Source: Deltaproteobacteria bacterium HGW-Deltaproteobacteria-4 (GTDB lineage: Bacteria; Desulfobacterota; Desulfuromonadia; Desulfuromonadales; UBA2197). From it: 45,781 nt of DNA. The notes below the pieces were generated by a model. The model had not been told where the DNA came from and ran no database searches. It was given only the letters and a program-made list of their open reading frames with translations. Shown here in pieces: positions 1-9,170 of the stretch; the stretch's first letter is position 1, and each line of letters starts with the position of its first letter. The position numbers and the translations under genes were made by a program. The stretch spans positions 1 through 45,781 of the forward strand of contig PHAV01000023.1 in assembly GCA_002841765.1 (NCBI GenBank), given 5' to 3'.

Positions 1-103
1 CCGGGCCGATAGAGGACTTTCACCACCAAGTCGCGATTCAGCCACCATAGCTGAATCGATGGCGCTTACACGCCACGCGCCCTGCCGGGCGCACCAAAAG
101 AAA
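1..103. other. Left edge, no gene assigned
   Basis: This stretch upstream of the tRNA terminator has one plus-strand frame that is open from the window edge and stops at about 109-111. I do not recognise the peptide, and it may be the tail of a gene that starts outside the window or chance. No RNA or repeat is obvious. Confidence 0.3.
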
Positions 104-133
104 AGGGCCTAGCCATTTACGGCTAAGCCCTTG
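104..133 (-). terminator. Rho-independent terminator of tRNA-Ser
   Basis: A stem of the form GGGCYTAGCC with a short ATTTAC loop and GGCTAAGCCC lies just past the 3' end of the tRNA. It is followed on the minus strand by a T-rich run (the AAAAGAAAA at 104-112 on the plus strand), and T-rich sequence also follows on the plus side, so it may work in both directions. The same stem core (CTTAGC/GCTAAG) recurs in terminators at 30825 and 39692. Confidence 0.75.
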
Positions 134-140
134 TTTTAAC

Positions 141-228
141 TGGAGGAGAGGGAGGGATTCGAACCCTCGGTACATTGCTGTACAACAGATTTCGAGTCTG
201 TCACCTTCGACCACTCGGACACCTCTCC
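141..228 (-). tRNA. tRNA-Ser(CGA)
   Basis: Read on the minus strand, this is a complete type II tRNA. The acceptor stem is GGAGAGG paired with CCTCTCC, and the 3' CCA is encoded (141-143). The T-arm carries GGTTCGAATCC, the long variable arm typical of serine tRNAs is present, and the anticodon loop contains CTCGAAA, giving anticodon CGA, which reads UCG. A terminator follows immediately. Confidence 0.94.
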
Positions 229-239
229 TCAAGAGGTTT

Positions 240-752
240 TTAACAAACGGAGTCGTCGTTAGGGCGCATCCGTTCTAATCTTTTTGCGGCACGGAGTTTT
301 TGAAAAAACTGACTCAAAAGGGTGCTGCATTCCCCGCCGAGAATTCCTTCAGTCGTTTCGACACGATGATTAAAACGTTCATCACCAGCAAAGTTATAAA
401 TCGAGCCAGCTGCCCCGACGCGCGGATCACGACAGCCGTAAACAAGACGCGGAATTCTCGCCAGAATAATTGCCCCCATACACATCACACACGGTTCAAG
501 GGTGACATAAAGGGTGCAATCCAATAGCCGCCAAGAGCCCAGACTTATGGCAGCCTGGCGAATAGCGACCATCTCGGCGTGAGTCGTAGGATCCTGACTG
601 ATCTCCCGCAGATTGTAGCCCTGCCCGATAATCTGGCCGGCATGAACAAGAACCGCACCGATCGGCACCTCACCGAGTGACTGTGCCAACTGCGCCAGCC
701 TGAGAGCTTCGCGCATAAACAAGTTGTCAACGGTCTCGACCACGGTCGTCAT
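240..752 (-). CDS. tadA: tRNA-specific adenosine deaminase TadA
   Basis: TadA deaminates adenosine 34 to inosine in the wobble position of tRNA-Arg(ACG), using a catalytic zinc. With the start chosen here the protein has 170 residues. The zinc and proton-shuttle motif HAE is at 58-60, and the PCVMC motif supplies Cys88 and Cys91. The run after it (GAAGSIYNF, NHRVETTEGIL) matches the family. The reading frame is open for 29 more codons upstream, but this internal ATG puts the N-terminus the usual dozen residues before MREAL, as in the E. coli enzyme. It lies just upstream of tRNA-Ser on the same strand. Confidence 0.95.
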   Translation of the reverse strand: MTTVVETVDNLFMREALRLAQLAQSLGEVPIGAVLVHAGQIIGQGYNLREISQDPTTHAEMVAIRQAAISLGSWRLLDCTLYVTLEPCVMCMGAIILARIPRLVYGCRDPRVGAAGSIYNFAGDERFNHRVETTEGILGGECSTLLSQFFQKLRAAKRLERMRPNDDSVC

Positions 753-856
753 GGAGGTCTTCTTGTGCGATCCATCCGCTGAAGTCAGTGCGACAATCAA
801 GACATGCATCAGATGGTCAGAGAAAAAGATTTTTAGCATGACCGTTTCGACAAAGA

Positions 857-881
857 CAAGATTTTTTTTATAAAAATCTTG
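857..881. other. AT-rich perfect inverted repeat upstream of cheY
   Basis: AAGATTTTT and AAAAATCTT form a 9-bp perfect palindrome with a short AT loop. It sits between the divergent tadA and cheY genes, directly before the -35 box of the cheY promoter. It could be a weak bidirectional terminator or a regulatory site; the sequence does not decide between these. Confidence 0.4.
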
Positions 882-883
882 CC

Positions 884-912
884 TTGACGTTCATTAAACG
901 CTCAGATACTGT
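884..912 (+). promoter_or_regulatory. Sigma-70-type promoter of the chemotaxis operon
   Basis: TTGACG (884-889) and TACTGT (907-912) are separated by 17 bp and lie about 30 bp before the cheY start codon, which has a GAAGGG ribosome site. This is the only convincing promoter ahead of the six chemotaxis genes, whose later members abut or overlap. Confidence 0.6.
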
Positions 913-942
913 AACTGTAAAACATGATTTGAAGGGTGTAAA

Positions 943-1311
943 ATGGCTAAAAAAACAATCTTAATTATTGATGACTCAGCTTCCATGCGCGCCATTCTTG
1001 AAGATATGCTCACGGATGCCGGCTATAATGTCGTGGAAGCGGTCGATGGTTATGCAGGGCTTGAGCTGGTTAAAAAAACAAAGTTTGATTTAATTATTAC
1101 TGATCTTTCCATGCCCGTCCTTGACGGCACGGCCTTTGTGCGTGAAGCGAAAAAGATGACCAGCTGCAAATTTGTACCGATTGTCGTTTTGACGGCAGAA
1201 GGAGACGCCGCCAAACTCGAAGAAGCAAAGAAGGCCGGAGCTTCGACTTGGCTGACCAAGCCCTTCAAAGAGAAGCAACTGCGGGCAGTACTCCAGATGG
1301 TTATCGGTTGA
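943..1311 (+). CDS. cheY: Chemotaxis response regulator CheY-like, single receiver domain
   Basis: This 122-residue protein is a stand-alone receiver domain. The acidic pair is Asp10/Asp11, the phospho-acceptor is Asp54 in TDLSMP, the switch Thr is Thr84 and the conserved Lys is Lys106 in TKPF. It is first in the chemotaxis operon and presumably takes phosphate from the CheA encoded four genes downstream, then acts on a motor or another output. There is no output domain. The start codon has a GAAGGG ribosome site five bases upstream. The gene is only 16 bp from cheR. Confidence 0.93.
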   Translation: MAKKTILIIDDSASMRAILEDMLTDAGYNVVEAVDGYAGLELVKKTKFDLIITDLSMPVLDGTAFVREAKKMTSCKFVPIVVLTAEGDAAKLEEAKKAGASTWLTKPFKEKQLRAVLQMVIG

Positions 1312-1327
1312 TCCCTTGGAGCATTCG

Positions 1328-3166
1328 ATGCCGCTAAAAACAACGGTGCAGATCTCACTGCGAGTGGCGGTCTTTGGTGACATAAATACTTTTATTCCGG
1401 TTATTGCCCCCCCCCTCATTACCCAAAAATGCCAAATCATCCCGGTCGACAACTCCCTTTCTCCTTTAGCTTTGCAGGAACTGCGTGCCGACTTTTGCAT
1501 AATTGACCTTACGGAGCCGGCCCTAGCGGCCCATACCTTTATGCGCCGCCTCCCCACGGAGCTGCCGATCATTGCCGTGGTGGACGGTACGGGCCGGGAA
1601 TTTGAGTTTGCGGAAATTTTCGACATACTCACACTCCCCATCGACGCCGTCCGTCTGGGGGAGGATATCGACTATCTGCGCTCCGCCGCCCGTTCGCATG
1701 CCCCGGCGTCCCTCCCCCCGACCGATTCAGAAATTGAGGAATTCTCCAATTTTTTTTCCGAAAAGTGCGGACTCCATTTCGACCGGCGCAATCGCAAGAC
1801 CCTTGAACGCGGCATCCAGAGACGCATGCGTGTTGTTGCTGCGCCGTCAGTAGCCGCTTACTTCTCCTCCCTGCAGAATTTTCTCGATAGTCGGCAGGAA
1901 TTTAAAAAACTGGTTGCCCTCCTGACTATTGGCGAGACTTCCTTCTTTCGCTTTGACCCCCATTTTACAGCACTTATTAAGCAAGTTATCCCCGAACTGA
2001 TCAAACGCAACCAGACGTCGCGCCGCTTGCGTATCTGGTCGGCGGGCTGTTCGACAGGAGAGGAGGTTTACTCTCTGGCCATCACTCTTCTCGATCATTT
2101 TCCACAACTTGCAGACTGGGACATCAGCGTGCTCGGCACCGATATCAGCCATCAGTCTCTGGCGGTCGCACGACAAGGAAATTTCCAGGAACGCACCCTG
2201 CGCAATGTGCCCCCTGGACTTTTGGCGAAGTGGTTTAGCAAAGACACAAAGGGTTGGACTGTGGCTGAACGCCTCCGTTTACTGACTCGCTTTGGTTTCC
2301 TGAATCTGCAGAGTGAGACCTACCCGGATCCGAAGAATGGGACCACTGAATGCGATCTGATCTTCTGCCGCAACGTCATGATTTACTTTCGCCCGGAAAC
2401 GGTTCGGGCGGTGGTAGGTCGCCTGCGCCGCGCCTTACGCCCCGGCGGCTACCTCTTTTTAGGACATGCGGAAACCCTGGGAACAGGGTTTCTTGACTTT
2501 GTACGCTACCAACACCACGGCGGCACCTATTACCGTGCCGGTGGCGAAGAAGAAATAGACCGTGCGGAGCAGGACAATGCTGCTCAGGATGAAAATGAAA
2601 ATAAACCACAGTTTATTTTATTCGAAAAAACAGATAATTATAGACAGATATTCCCTTCTATTGCCCATAAAGTGAAAGAAACAAGTGGCATAATTACCAC
2701 CGATAAAGTAAACAGTAAAACACTGTCACTAAAAAGTTCGGCCAGCATCACCCCGCCAATGGGCACCGTCAACCAGTTGCTTGATCAGGGATTCTCCCTT
2801 GCCGACCAAGGTCGTCTTGATGAAGCCTTCTCCCTGTGCCAGCAGATTTTGCATTCGGATGATCTTTCTTCCCGTGCTTACTTTCTGCGGGGACTGATTC
2901 ACGACCAACAGGGACGAAGCCTGGCGGCGATCGAAGATTTTCAACGCGTTATCCTGCTCGACCTTAAAGCGGTCATGGCCCACTACCATCTTGCTCACGT
3001 CTATCGCCGGACCGGACGCAAGACCGAGGCGTTGCGATCTCTGCAGACGACCGTGCGCCTCCTGACAAAGATGGGGGGGAAAGAGACCATCGCTGACGCC
3101 AAGGACTGGACGGTTACCGGACTCCTTGAGCGCTGCGGCGCAGAACTTAAACAGCTGGAGAAGTGA
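1328..3166 (+). CDS. cheR: CheR-type MCP methyltransferase with N-terminal receiver-like and C-terminal TPR regions
   Basis: CheR methylates receptor glutamates using S-adenosylmethionine. At 612 residues this is roughly twice the usual length. A receiver-like region with no clear phospho-acceptor cluster fills about residues 10-125. The CheR all-alpha N-domain follows (SEKCGLHFDRRNRKTLERG). The SAM-binding domain has the AGCSTGEEVYSLA loop, LGTDIS and FCRNVMIYF. A linker precedes TPR-like helices in the last 130 residues (ADQGRLDEAFSLCQQIL, AMAHYHLAHVYRR-type repeats). The frame is open from a TTG at 1316, but GGAG at 1318-1321 is well placed as the ribosome site for the ATG at 1328. TPR-tailed CheR proteins are common in alternative chemotaxis-like pathways. 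Confidence 0.92.
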   Translation: MPLKTTVQISLRVAVFGDINTFIPVIAPPLITQKCQIIPVDNSLSPLALQELRADFCIIDLTEPALAAHTFMRRLPTELPIIAVVDGTGREFEFAEIFDILTLPIDAVRLGEDIDYLRSAARSHAPASLPPTDSEIEEFSNFFSEKCGLHFDRRNRKTLERGIQRRMRVVAAPSVAAYFSSLQNFLDSRQEFKKLVALLTIGETSFFRFDPHFTALIKQVIPELIKRNQTSRRLRIWSAGCSTGEEVYSLAITLLDHFPQLADWDISVLGTDISHQSLAVARQGNFQERTLRNVPPGLLAKWFSKDTKGWTVAERLRLLTRFGFLNLQSETYPDPKNGTTECDLIFCRNVMIYFRPETVRAVVGRLRRALRPGGYLFLGHAETLGTGFLDFVRYQHHGGTYYRAGGEEEIDRAEQDNAAQDENENKPQFILFEKTDNYRQIFPSIAHKVKETSGIITTDKVNSKTLSLKSSASITPPMGTVNQLLDQGFSLADQGRLDEAFSLCQQILHSDDLSSRAYFLRGLIHDQQGRSLAAIEDFQRVILLDLKAVMAHYHLAHVYRRTGRKTEALRSLQTTVRLLTKMGGKETIADAKDWTVTGLLERCGAELKQLEK

Positions 3167-3189
3167 CACTGCGGGCAAAGGACAACCTC

Positions 3190-3747
3190 ATGAAACCAAC
3201 AACAGAAAGATACGATATCCGCGGAATTCTCGAAGAGATGCGCGATGACTACCGACGGGCAGTTGAGATCGGCGAAGAAGAATTTGTCACCATAACGCGT
3301 GACTACGTAATTTTTGCCCTTGGCAATGAGCTTTACGGCATCGAAAGCCGTTTTTCCCGGGAAGTGCTGCGTTTGCCGCGCTTTGTGCCGGTGCCTCGAC
3401 TGCCCGCACACTTTCTCGGCCTCTTTAATCTGCGCGGGGAAATTCACGCCATCACCGACCTACGTCCTCTCCTTGGTCTCCCCCGGCAAGCTGTTGCACC
3501 CCGTTCTCAGGTCATTGTCGTCGAAGCGGTCGGCCTGACAACCGCCCTGTGTACCGATGGCGTCAAAGGAATTGCAGCGATTCCCCTGGACAGCATTGAA
3601 CCGCTCCAGATAAATCTCCCCGGTCTCGGGAGTGAAGTCCTGAGCGGTCGAGCCCCTTACGGGAGTGGGACACTCCTCCTCCTTGACCTGGAGCGCCTCC
3701 TCGATCGACCGGAACTCGTCGTTGAAATCGTTTCCGAAGTGCTCTGA
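3190..3747 (+). CDS. cheW: CheW-like adaptor protein
   Basis: CheW couples chemoreceptors to the CheA kinase. This 185-residue protein has a CheW/SH3-like domain from about residue 35 (YVIFALGNELYGIES) with the typical RLPAHFLGLFNLRGEIHAITDLRPLLGL signature split across strands 3-5. It carries about 35 extra N-terminal residues of charged helix. A GTG at 3163 would overlap the cheR stop codon but lacks a properly spaced ribosome site. The ATG at 3190 has AAAGGA eight bases upstream and is preferred. Confidence 0.9.
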   Translation: MKPTTERYDIRGILEEMRDDYRRAVEIGEEEFVTITRDYVIFALGNELYGIESRFSREVLRLPRFVPVPRLPAHFLGLFNLRGEIHAITDLRPLLGLPRQAVAPRSQVIVVEAVGLTTALCTDGVKGIAAIPLDSIEPLQINLPGLGSEVLSGRAPYGSGTLLLLDLERLLDRPELVVEIVSEVL

Positions 3748-3798
3748 CCCGCCCCCCCCATTTCGTTACACATTGATTCGCCAGCAAAGGATCGAAAA

Positions 3799-5571
3799 AT
3801 GAATTTAAAAAACAGTATTTCGATGAAGATCGTTGCCTCATTAACCGCTGTCCTCGTTGTCGTTTGCGGCATCTTTGCGACCGTGTTGATCCGCCAGCGG
3901 ACGGCAGTCCTCGAAGCCGACATGCTCCTGCGTGGTCGGACAATGGCAATCTTTGGAGCAGCAACCATGCGCCAGGTGTTGGAGCAGGCGATCAATAGCG
4001 GGCGCCTGACCGAAGCCCAGGTCTTTGACACCAACTATCGCAAGATCGTTGAGGGCCCTCTGGCCGGAGCCGCCATTCCGAAATACCATACTGAATATGA
4101 CAGCTATCTCGATCAAGCGATCCTGCGGACGCAGGATACTCTGGTCGAAGAAGATGATGCCGTGGTCTTTGCCGTGCTTGTCGACAAAAACGGTTATCTG
4201 CCGGTTCACAACAGTAAGTATTCCCTCTCCTTGAGCGGCGATGACGCAAAAGACCAGGTTGGCAACCGCACCAAGCGGATCTTTGATGATCCGGTTGGAC
4301 TGGCCGCAGGCAAATACACCGGCGCCGACAACAACAAGATCCTCCGTCAAATTTACAAACGCGATACCGGTGAGACGATGTGGGACATCAGCGCCCCGGT
4401 CTATGTCAACGGCAAGCATTGGGGCGGCTTCCGCATCGGCTATTCAATGACACGGATCGATGCTGCCGTCACCTCCTTGCGCAATGATATCCTCATTGGC
4501 ATGGGAATGATTCTGCTCTTTTCGACCGTGACCATTGCTTTTGTCGTCACCCGCCTGGTCCGCCCCCTTAAGGAACTGACCGTCGTCGCCGACCGCATTG
4601 CCGCCGGCCACCTCAATGAAACCATCGACATCAAGAGCGACGATGAAATCGGCAAGTTGGCGAGTGCTTTCAACAAGATGACGCAGGTCATTGTCCGCAA
4701 CCTGCGCAGCGAAGTCGAAAAGAGTGAACGGCTCATCGAAAGTGTCAAGGAGGCGATCCAGCAGCTTTCTTCCAGTGCCAGCGAAATAATGGCGATCTCG
4801 GCGCAGCAGGCAGCCGGGGCGAGTGGCCAGGCTTCAGCCGTACAGCAGGCAACGACCACTTCGGAAGAGATTGCCGTCACCGCCCGTCAGGTTGCCGAGA
4901 ATGCCATCCTCGTCGAATCGCAGGCGCAGCAGGCGAATGCCGCCGGGCAGGTCGGGCGGAACGAAGCTGACAACGCCATGACCGGCATGGGCGAACTCAA
5001 GACCAGGATCGAATCGGTGGCGCAGGCAATGCTGCAACTCGGCGAAGATTCACAGAAGATCGGCGGCATCGTCGATATCATCGATGAAATTTCTGACCAG
5101 ACCAATCTCCTTGCCCTCAATGCCGCGATCGAGGCGGCCGGTGCCGGCGAAGCAGGAAAACGTTTCTCGATCGTCGCCAATGAAGTTAAAAGGCTGGCGG
5201 AGCGAACCGCCGATGCTACCGGTCAGATCAAAAATCTCGTCAATGCCATCCAGAAAGCGACCAATGGCACGATTATGCTCACCGAAGAGGGGAGCAAGGG
5301 AGTCGACCGCGCCAGCGAACTGGTGGCGCGCGTCGCCGCTGCGCTGCAAGAGATCAGTCGCATGGTCCATGAAACGTCCGCAGCGGCGCGCGAGATCAAG
5401 TTCTCCACGCAACAACAGACGACGGCCAGCGAGCAGATGGCTGAGACGATTGCCGAAGTGCGGGATGTCGCCGCCCAGGTGGCGGTGAGCAGCAAAGAGA
5501 CGACCCAGGCGATTGCCGAATTGACAGCATTGGCTGAGCGTCTTCAATCTCTGGTCGCAGAAGAGGTCTAG
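3799..5571 (+). CDS. Methyl-accepting chemotaxis protein
   Basis: This is a 590-residue transmembrane chemoreceptor. An N-terminal TM helix (about 9-31) is followed by a periplasmic sensor of about 195 residues resembling Cache-type domains ([19 protein letters not shown], then [22 protein letters not shown]). A second TM helix (about 229-252), a HAMP domain and a long coiled-coil signalling domain follow. The hairpin tip reads [19 protein letters not shown], with Gly in place of the usual Arg in EAARAGE. No C-terminal CheR/CheB-tethering pentapeptide is visible. It ends exactly where cheA begins, which suggests co-translation and that the two proteins work together. Confidence 0.93.
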   Translation: MNLKNSISMKIVASLTAVLVVVCGIFATVLIRQRTAVLEADMLLRGRTMAIFGAATMRQVLEQAINSGRLTEAQVFDTNYRKIVEGPLAGAAIPKYHTEYDSYLDQAILRTQDTLVEEDDAVVFAVLVDKNGYLPVHNSKYSLSLSGDDAKDQVGNRTKRIFDDPVGLAAGKYTGADNNKILRQIYKRDTGETMWDISAPVYVNGKHWGGFRIGYSMTRIDAAVTSLRNDILIGMGMILLFSTVTIAFVVTRLVRPLKELTVVADRIAAGHLNETIDIKSDDEIGKLASAFNKMTQVIVRNLRSEVEKSERLIESVKEAIQQLSSSASEIMAISAQQAAGASGQASAVQQATTTSEEIAVTARQVAENAILVESQAQQANAAGQVGRNEADNAMTGMGELKTRIESVAQAMLQLGEDSQKIGGIVDIIDEISDQTNLLALNAAIEAAGAGEAGKRFSIVANEVKRLAERTADATGQIKNLVNAIQKATNGTIMLTEEGSKGVDRASELVARVAAALQEISRMVHETSAAAREIKFSTQQQTTASEQMAETIAEVRDVAAQVAVSSKETTQAIAELTALAERLQSLVAEEV

Positions 5572-7686
5572 GTGAAGACGCGGAAATACATCGATCTCTT
5601 TGTCAAAGAGGCAAAAGAACATTTGGCAGCGCTGCGCAACGGCCTGCTGATCCTCAAGGATGAAGGATTTTCCGCCGCGCGCATTCATGATCTGTTACGC
5701 AGTGCCCACACCATCAAGGGCTCGGCGATGATGCTCGAACTTGATGATATCGGACGTATCTCCCATGTTATGGAAGATCTCTTCGGCGAAATCGAGCAAG
5801 GGAAGCGGCCCTTGACGCCAACGCTCATCGATCTTTTGGCTTATGCCACGGAAGCTCTGGACACACTGACCAAATATGCGCTCTCCGGAGAGAGCGTTGA
5901 CCTTTCCCTCGATGCCCTGGTCGCCGCACTGCGCTCCGGCGCGGCACTGACCACCGCCGATATCACGCCGCTGGTTAGTGCCGCCCCCCCGGTCGAAGCC
6001 CTTCCTCTGGCAATGCTTACGGTGCGCGCCGACGTTGAGCAACTCGACCAGATCATCAACCATCTCGGTGAAGTCGCCATCACCCGCCATGCCTTTGAAG
6101 AACGGGGCAGAGAACTTCGCGGCCTCACCCGCGAACTCGAACAGTTTGTGCGCCAACTGAAGCGCGCAGAAAACGTCCGCTCTTTACGGGATATCCAGGG
6201 GCGCCTGGCCACCCTGACAACGGCCCTCGATGGCGATCTCGGCAATCTCTCTTATCTGACGCAAGAACTGCACCACAGTGCTATGGAGTTGCGCATGCTG
6301 CCCCTTTCGACAATTACCGACGATCTCGGTCACATGGCGCGGGGCCTGGCCCGCGAACAGGGCAAAGAGTTAAACCTGTCCATCAGTGGCGCCCAGGTCG
6401 AACTCGACCGGATGATGCTGGAAATCCTCAAACCGGTCCTGCTGCACATGCTGCGAAACGCCGTCGATCACGGTCTTGAATCGGCTGATGAACGCCTTCT
6501 GGCTGGCAAGAACCCGACCGGAAAAGTCGATCTTGTCGCACGCTATGAATCCGGTTACGTCTGCCTGACGCTCAGTGATGACGGGCGGGGGATCGACCCT
6601 GTGCAGGTGCGCAGCAAGGCGGTCGAACGCGGTCTCCTTAGCGCAGAACAGGCGGCCCAGACCAGTGACGAAGAAGCCGCCTACCTGATCCTGCGGCCCG
6701 GCTTCACGACGCGGGACTACATCACCGACATCTCCGGACGCGGCGTGGGGATGGATGTCGTCAAGAACAGTCTCGACAAGGTCAAGGGGGATATCATCAT
6801 CAGTTCAGTGCATGGACGCGGCACCCAGATGCGCCTGCAATTACCCTTGACCATGGCGATGATCAGCGGTCTTCTCTTTGACTGCGCCGGCACCACCCTG
6901 GCCGTCCCCCTCCATTATGTCAGCGAAATCCTGCGCATCGATGCCGCCGACGTCATCAGCGAAGGGGGACGTGAGATGGTGCGGGTGCATGGCCGCAGTA
7001 TCCCGATCATTTCTCTGGCCGAGGTCCTTGGCCTTGCGGACGACAAACCTGACAGCGGGGAGAAGCAGACCGTTCTGGTCATTTCCAGTCGCGAACGGCA
7101 GCTCGCCTGCCTGGTCAGTCATTCGTACGGCGTCAAGGAGATGATCGTCAAGGGGATGGGAAAGCAACTCAAGCGGGTGGAATTCTTCTCCGGGGTGACG
7201 ATCATGGGGGATGGCTCTCCGGTCCTGATCCTCGCCGCCCCGGACCTCTTCAATTCCGGCCGCAGCCAGGGGAGCACAACCTTGCGGCAGGCGCACGAAG
7301 AAGGGCGCCGCCGGGCAGCGAAAGGGCGGATACTGGTCGTCGATGACTCGATCACCACGCGCACCATGGAAAAGAATATCCTGGAAGCGCACGGTTATCG
7401 CGTCACGGTCGCCTGCTCCGGGCCGGACGCTCTGCAACGCCTCACCGAAGGGGACTACGATCTTATCGTTTCGGATGTCGAGATGCCGGGGATGACCGGC
7501 TTTGAATTAACCGCAGCGGTGCGGCGCAACGATCGGACCAAGGGGACACCGGTGATTATCGTCTCATCCCTGGCGACAGACGAAGACAAACGTTTGGGGT
7601 TGAAAGCCGGAGCGCAGGCGTATATTGTCAAAGGAAATTTCGATCAGGGCTCCCTGCTTGAAACTGTTGAAACCTTGATTGGATAA
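5572..7686 (+). CDS. cheA: Hybrid chemotaxis histidine kinase CheA with C-terminal receiver
   Basis: CheA autophosphorylates and passes phosphate to CheY and CheB. The 704-residue protein begins with an Hpt domain (phosphorylated His46 in SAHTIKGSAMML). It continues with a dimerisation region (around 150-260) and an HATPase domain (LRNAVDHGLE, DDGRGID, GRGVGMDVV). A CheW-like domain (about 425-560) and a receiver domain (about 580-704; RILVVDDSITTR, SDVEMPGMTG) complete it. The receiver fusion may act as an internal phosphate sink. The start is a GTG directly after the mcp stop codon, and its N-terminus aligns with the usual CheA start. Confidence 0.94.
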   Translation: MKTRKYIDLFVKEAKEHLAALRNGLLILKDEGFSAARIHDLLRSAHTIKGSAMMLELDDIGRISHVMEDLFGEIEQGKRPLTPTLIDLLAYATEALDTLTKYALSGESVDLSLDALVAALRSGAALTTADITPLVSAAPPVEALPLAMLTVRADVEQLDQIINHLGEVAITRHAFEERGRELRGLTRELEQFVRQLKRAENVRSLRDIQGRLATLTTALDGDLGNLSYLTQELHHSAMELRMLPLSTITDDLGHMARGLAREQGKELNLSISGAQVELDRMMLEILKPVLLHMLRNAVDHGLESADERLLAGKNPTGKVDLVARYESGYVCLTLSDDGRGIDPVQVRSKAVERGLLSAEQAAQTSDEEAAYLILRPGFTTRDYITDISGRGVGMDVVKNSLDKVKGDIIISSVHGRGTQMRLQLPLTMAMISGLLFDCAGTTLAVPLHYVSEILRIDAADVISEGGREMVRVHGRSIPIISLAEVLGLADDKPDSGEKQTVLVISSRERQLACLVSHSYGVKEMIVKGMGKQLKRVEFFSGVTIMGDGSPVLILAAPDLFNSGRSQGSTTLRQAHEEGRRRAAKGRILVVDDSITTRTMEKNILEAHGYRVTVACSGPDALQRLTEGDYDLIVSDVEMPGMTGFELTAAVRRNDRTKGTPVIIVSSLATDEDKRLGLKAGAQAYIVKGNFDQGSLLETVETLIG

Positions 7687-7695
7687 TCCTTTATT

Positions 7696-8721
7696 ATGAT
7701 TCGTGTTCTCCTTGCCGACGACTCCTTCCTGACTTTGAGTATCCTCAAAGATCTGCTTGCTCAAGACCCGCAAATCAGCGTGGTCGGTGAAGCTTATGAC
7801 GGGCGACAGGCCGTAGAAAAAACCACCCAACTCCGACCGGACCTCCTCATCATGGACGTGATGATGCCGGTCATGGACGGACTGACCGCGGTCCAGGAGA
7901 TCATGAAGGTCTCTGCCCTGCCGATTCTCATCCTTTCGTCCGACAGTGCGGCGGGCGAGCAAAGCAATGCCTTCAACGCTATTCGCCTCGGCGCCCTCGA
8001 TGTCATGCGCAAACCCGAGGGACTCTCCGGCGCTGCCTGGGACACTTTTGCCAGCACTCTCCTCGCACAGATTCACACTCTCAGCCGGGTCCGGGTCATC
8101 CACCACTTCCGCTCGCCGCAAAGAAAAACCGTGACCGCCCCCTTGCCCCCGGTTTTAACCACCTGCCGCTCCATTATCGCCATCGGCGCCTCGACCGGCG
8201 GGCCGAAAGTGGTGATGAAGATTCTCAAGGAGCTCCCGGTGGACCGGGAAGCCAGCATCGTCATTGTCCAGCATATCGCCAGCGGCTTTGCCGCCGGTTT
8301 TGCCGAATGGCTGAATGCCGAGAGCGCCTATCATGTCCGCATTGCCAAAGAGGGGGACACGCTCGACCGCGGCGTCGCTCTGGTGGCACCGTGCGATCAA
8401 CATATGGAGGTACACAAAGGCCGCATCGTCCTGACCAATGCACCGCAGGTCAATGGCTGCCGGCCGTCAATCGACAATCTTTTTTCCTCTTTGGCCAGAG
8501 AGAATCCAGCTTCGGTAGTTGCGGCACTATTGACCGGAATGGGAAAAGATGGTGCGGAAGGGTTATTGGCCCTCAAAAAGGGGGGGGCGTATACGATCGC
8601 TCAGGATGAAGCGACCTGCGCCGTTTACGGCATGCCCAAAATCGCGTTGGAACTGGGAGGGGTGCGGGAAGTCCAGCCCGCTGTCCAAATCGCCGCAGCG
8701 ATCATACGACAGCTCTGCTAA
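7696..8721 (+). CDS. cheB: Chemotaxis methylesterase CheB
   Basis: CheB removes methyl groups from receptors (and can deamidate glutamines). It has 341 residues: a receiver domain with Asp8/Asp9 and phospho-acceptor Asp54 ([10 protein letters not shown]), then a linker, then the catalytic domain. The Ser of GASTGGP, the His of QHIASGF and the Asp of GMGKDGAEG form the known triad. It follows cheA by nine bases and its stop overlaps the convergent dtd gene by four bases. No cheD or cheC is seen nearby. Confidence 0.95.
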   Translation: MIRVLLADDSFLTLSILKDLLAQDPQISVVGEAYDGRQAVEKTTQLRPDLLIMDVMMPVMDGLTAVQEIMKVSALPILILSSDSAAGEQSNAFNAIRLGALDVMRKPEGLSGAAWDTFASTLLAQIHTLSRVRVIHHFRSPQRKTVTAPLPPVLTTCRSIIAIGASTGGPKVVMKILKELPVDREASIVIVQHIASGFAAGFAEWLNAESAYHVRIAKEGDTLDRGVALVAPCDQHMEVHKGRIVLTNAPQVNGCRPSIDNLFSSLARENPASVVAALLTGMGKDGAEGLLALKKGGAYTIAQDEATCAVYGMPKIALELGGVREVQPAVQIAAAIIRQLC

Positions 8722-9167
8722 TTACGCTTGCGGCTGTCGAGGATAAAGGTGACCGGGCCATGGTTGACGAGATGGACGTCCATGTCGGCACGAAAGATGC
8801 CGGTGGCCACATTCAGGCGGCATTGGCGCAGCAGCTCGCAAAAAAAGAGATAGAGGCGATCCGCTTCTTCCGGCGACGCTGCAGCGGAAAAGCCGGGACG
8901 GCGTCCTTGGCGACAATCACCGAGCAGAGTAAATTGACTGACGACCAATATCTCCCCGCCTGTTTCCTGTACCGAAAGGTTCATCTTCCCCGACTCATCT
9001 TCAAAAATCCGTAGCCCGGCAATCTTCCCGGCCAGGTAACGGGCATCCTCCTCTGTATCTTCCTTCTCGACCCCGAGGAGAACCATCAGTCCCTGACGGA
9101 TCTCGGCGACCGTACTTTCGGCCACCACCACCCGCGCCGAAGTGACTCGCTGCACCACTGACCGCAT
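8718..9167 (-). CDS. dtd: D-aminoacyl-tRNA deacylase
   Basis: Dtd hydrolyses D-aminoacyl-tRNAs, protecting translation from D-amino acids. The 149-residue length is typical. It shows the [14 protein letters not shown]-terminus, the SQFTL motif and the Gly-cisPro NHGPVT motif near the C-terminus. It is the last gene of a leftward operon with nfo, a HAD phosphatase, a HIT protein and dapF, and is three bases from nfo. Confidence 0.95.
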   Translation of the reverse strand: MRSVVQRVTSARVVVAESTVAEIRQGLMVLLGVEKEDTEEDARYLAGKIAGLRIFEDESGKMNLSVQETGGEILVVSQFTLLGDCRQGRRPGFSAAASPEEADRLYLFFCELLRQCRLNVATGIFRADMDVHLVNHGPVTFILDSRKRN

Positions 9168-9170
9168 CGT

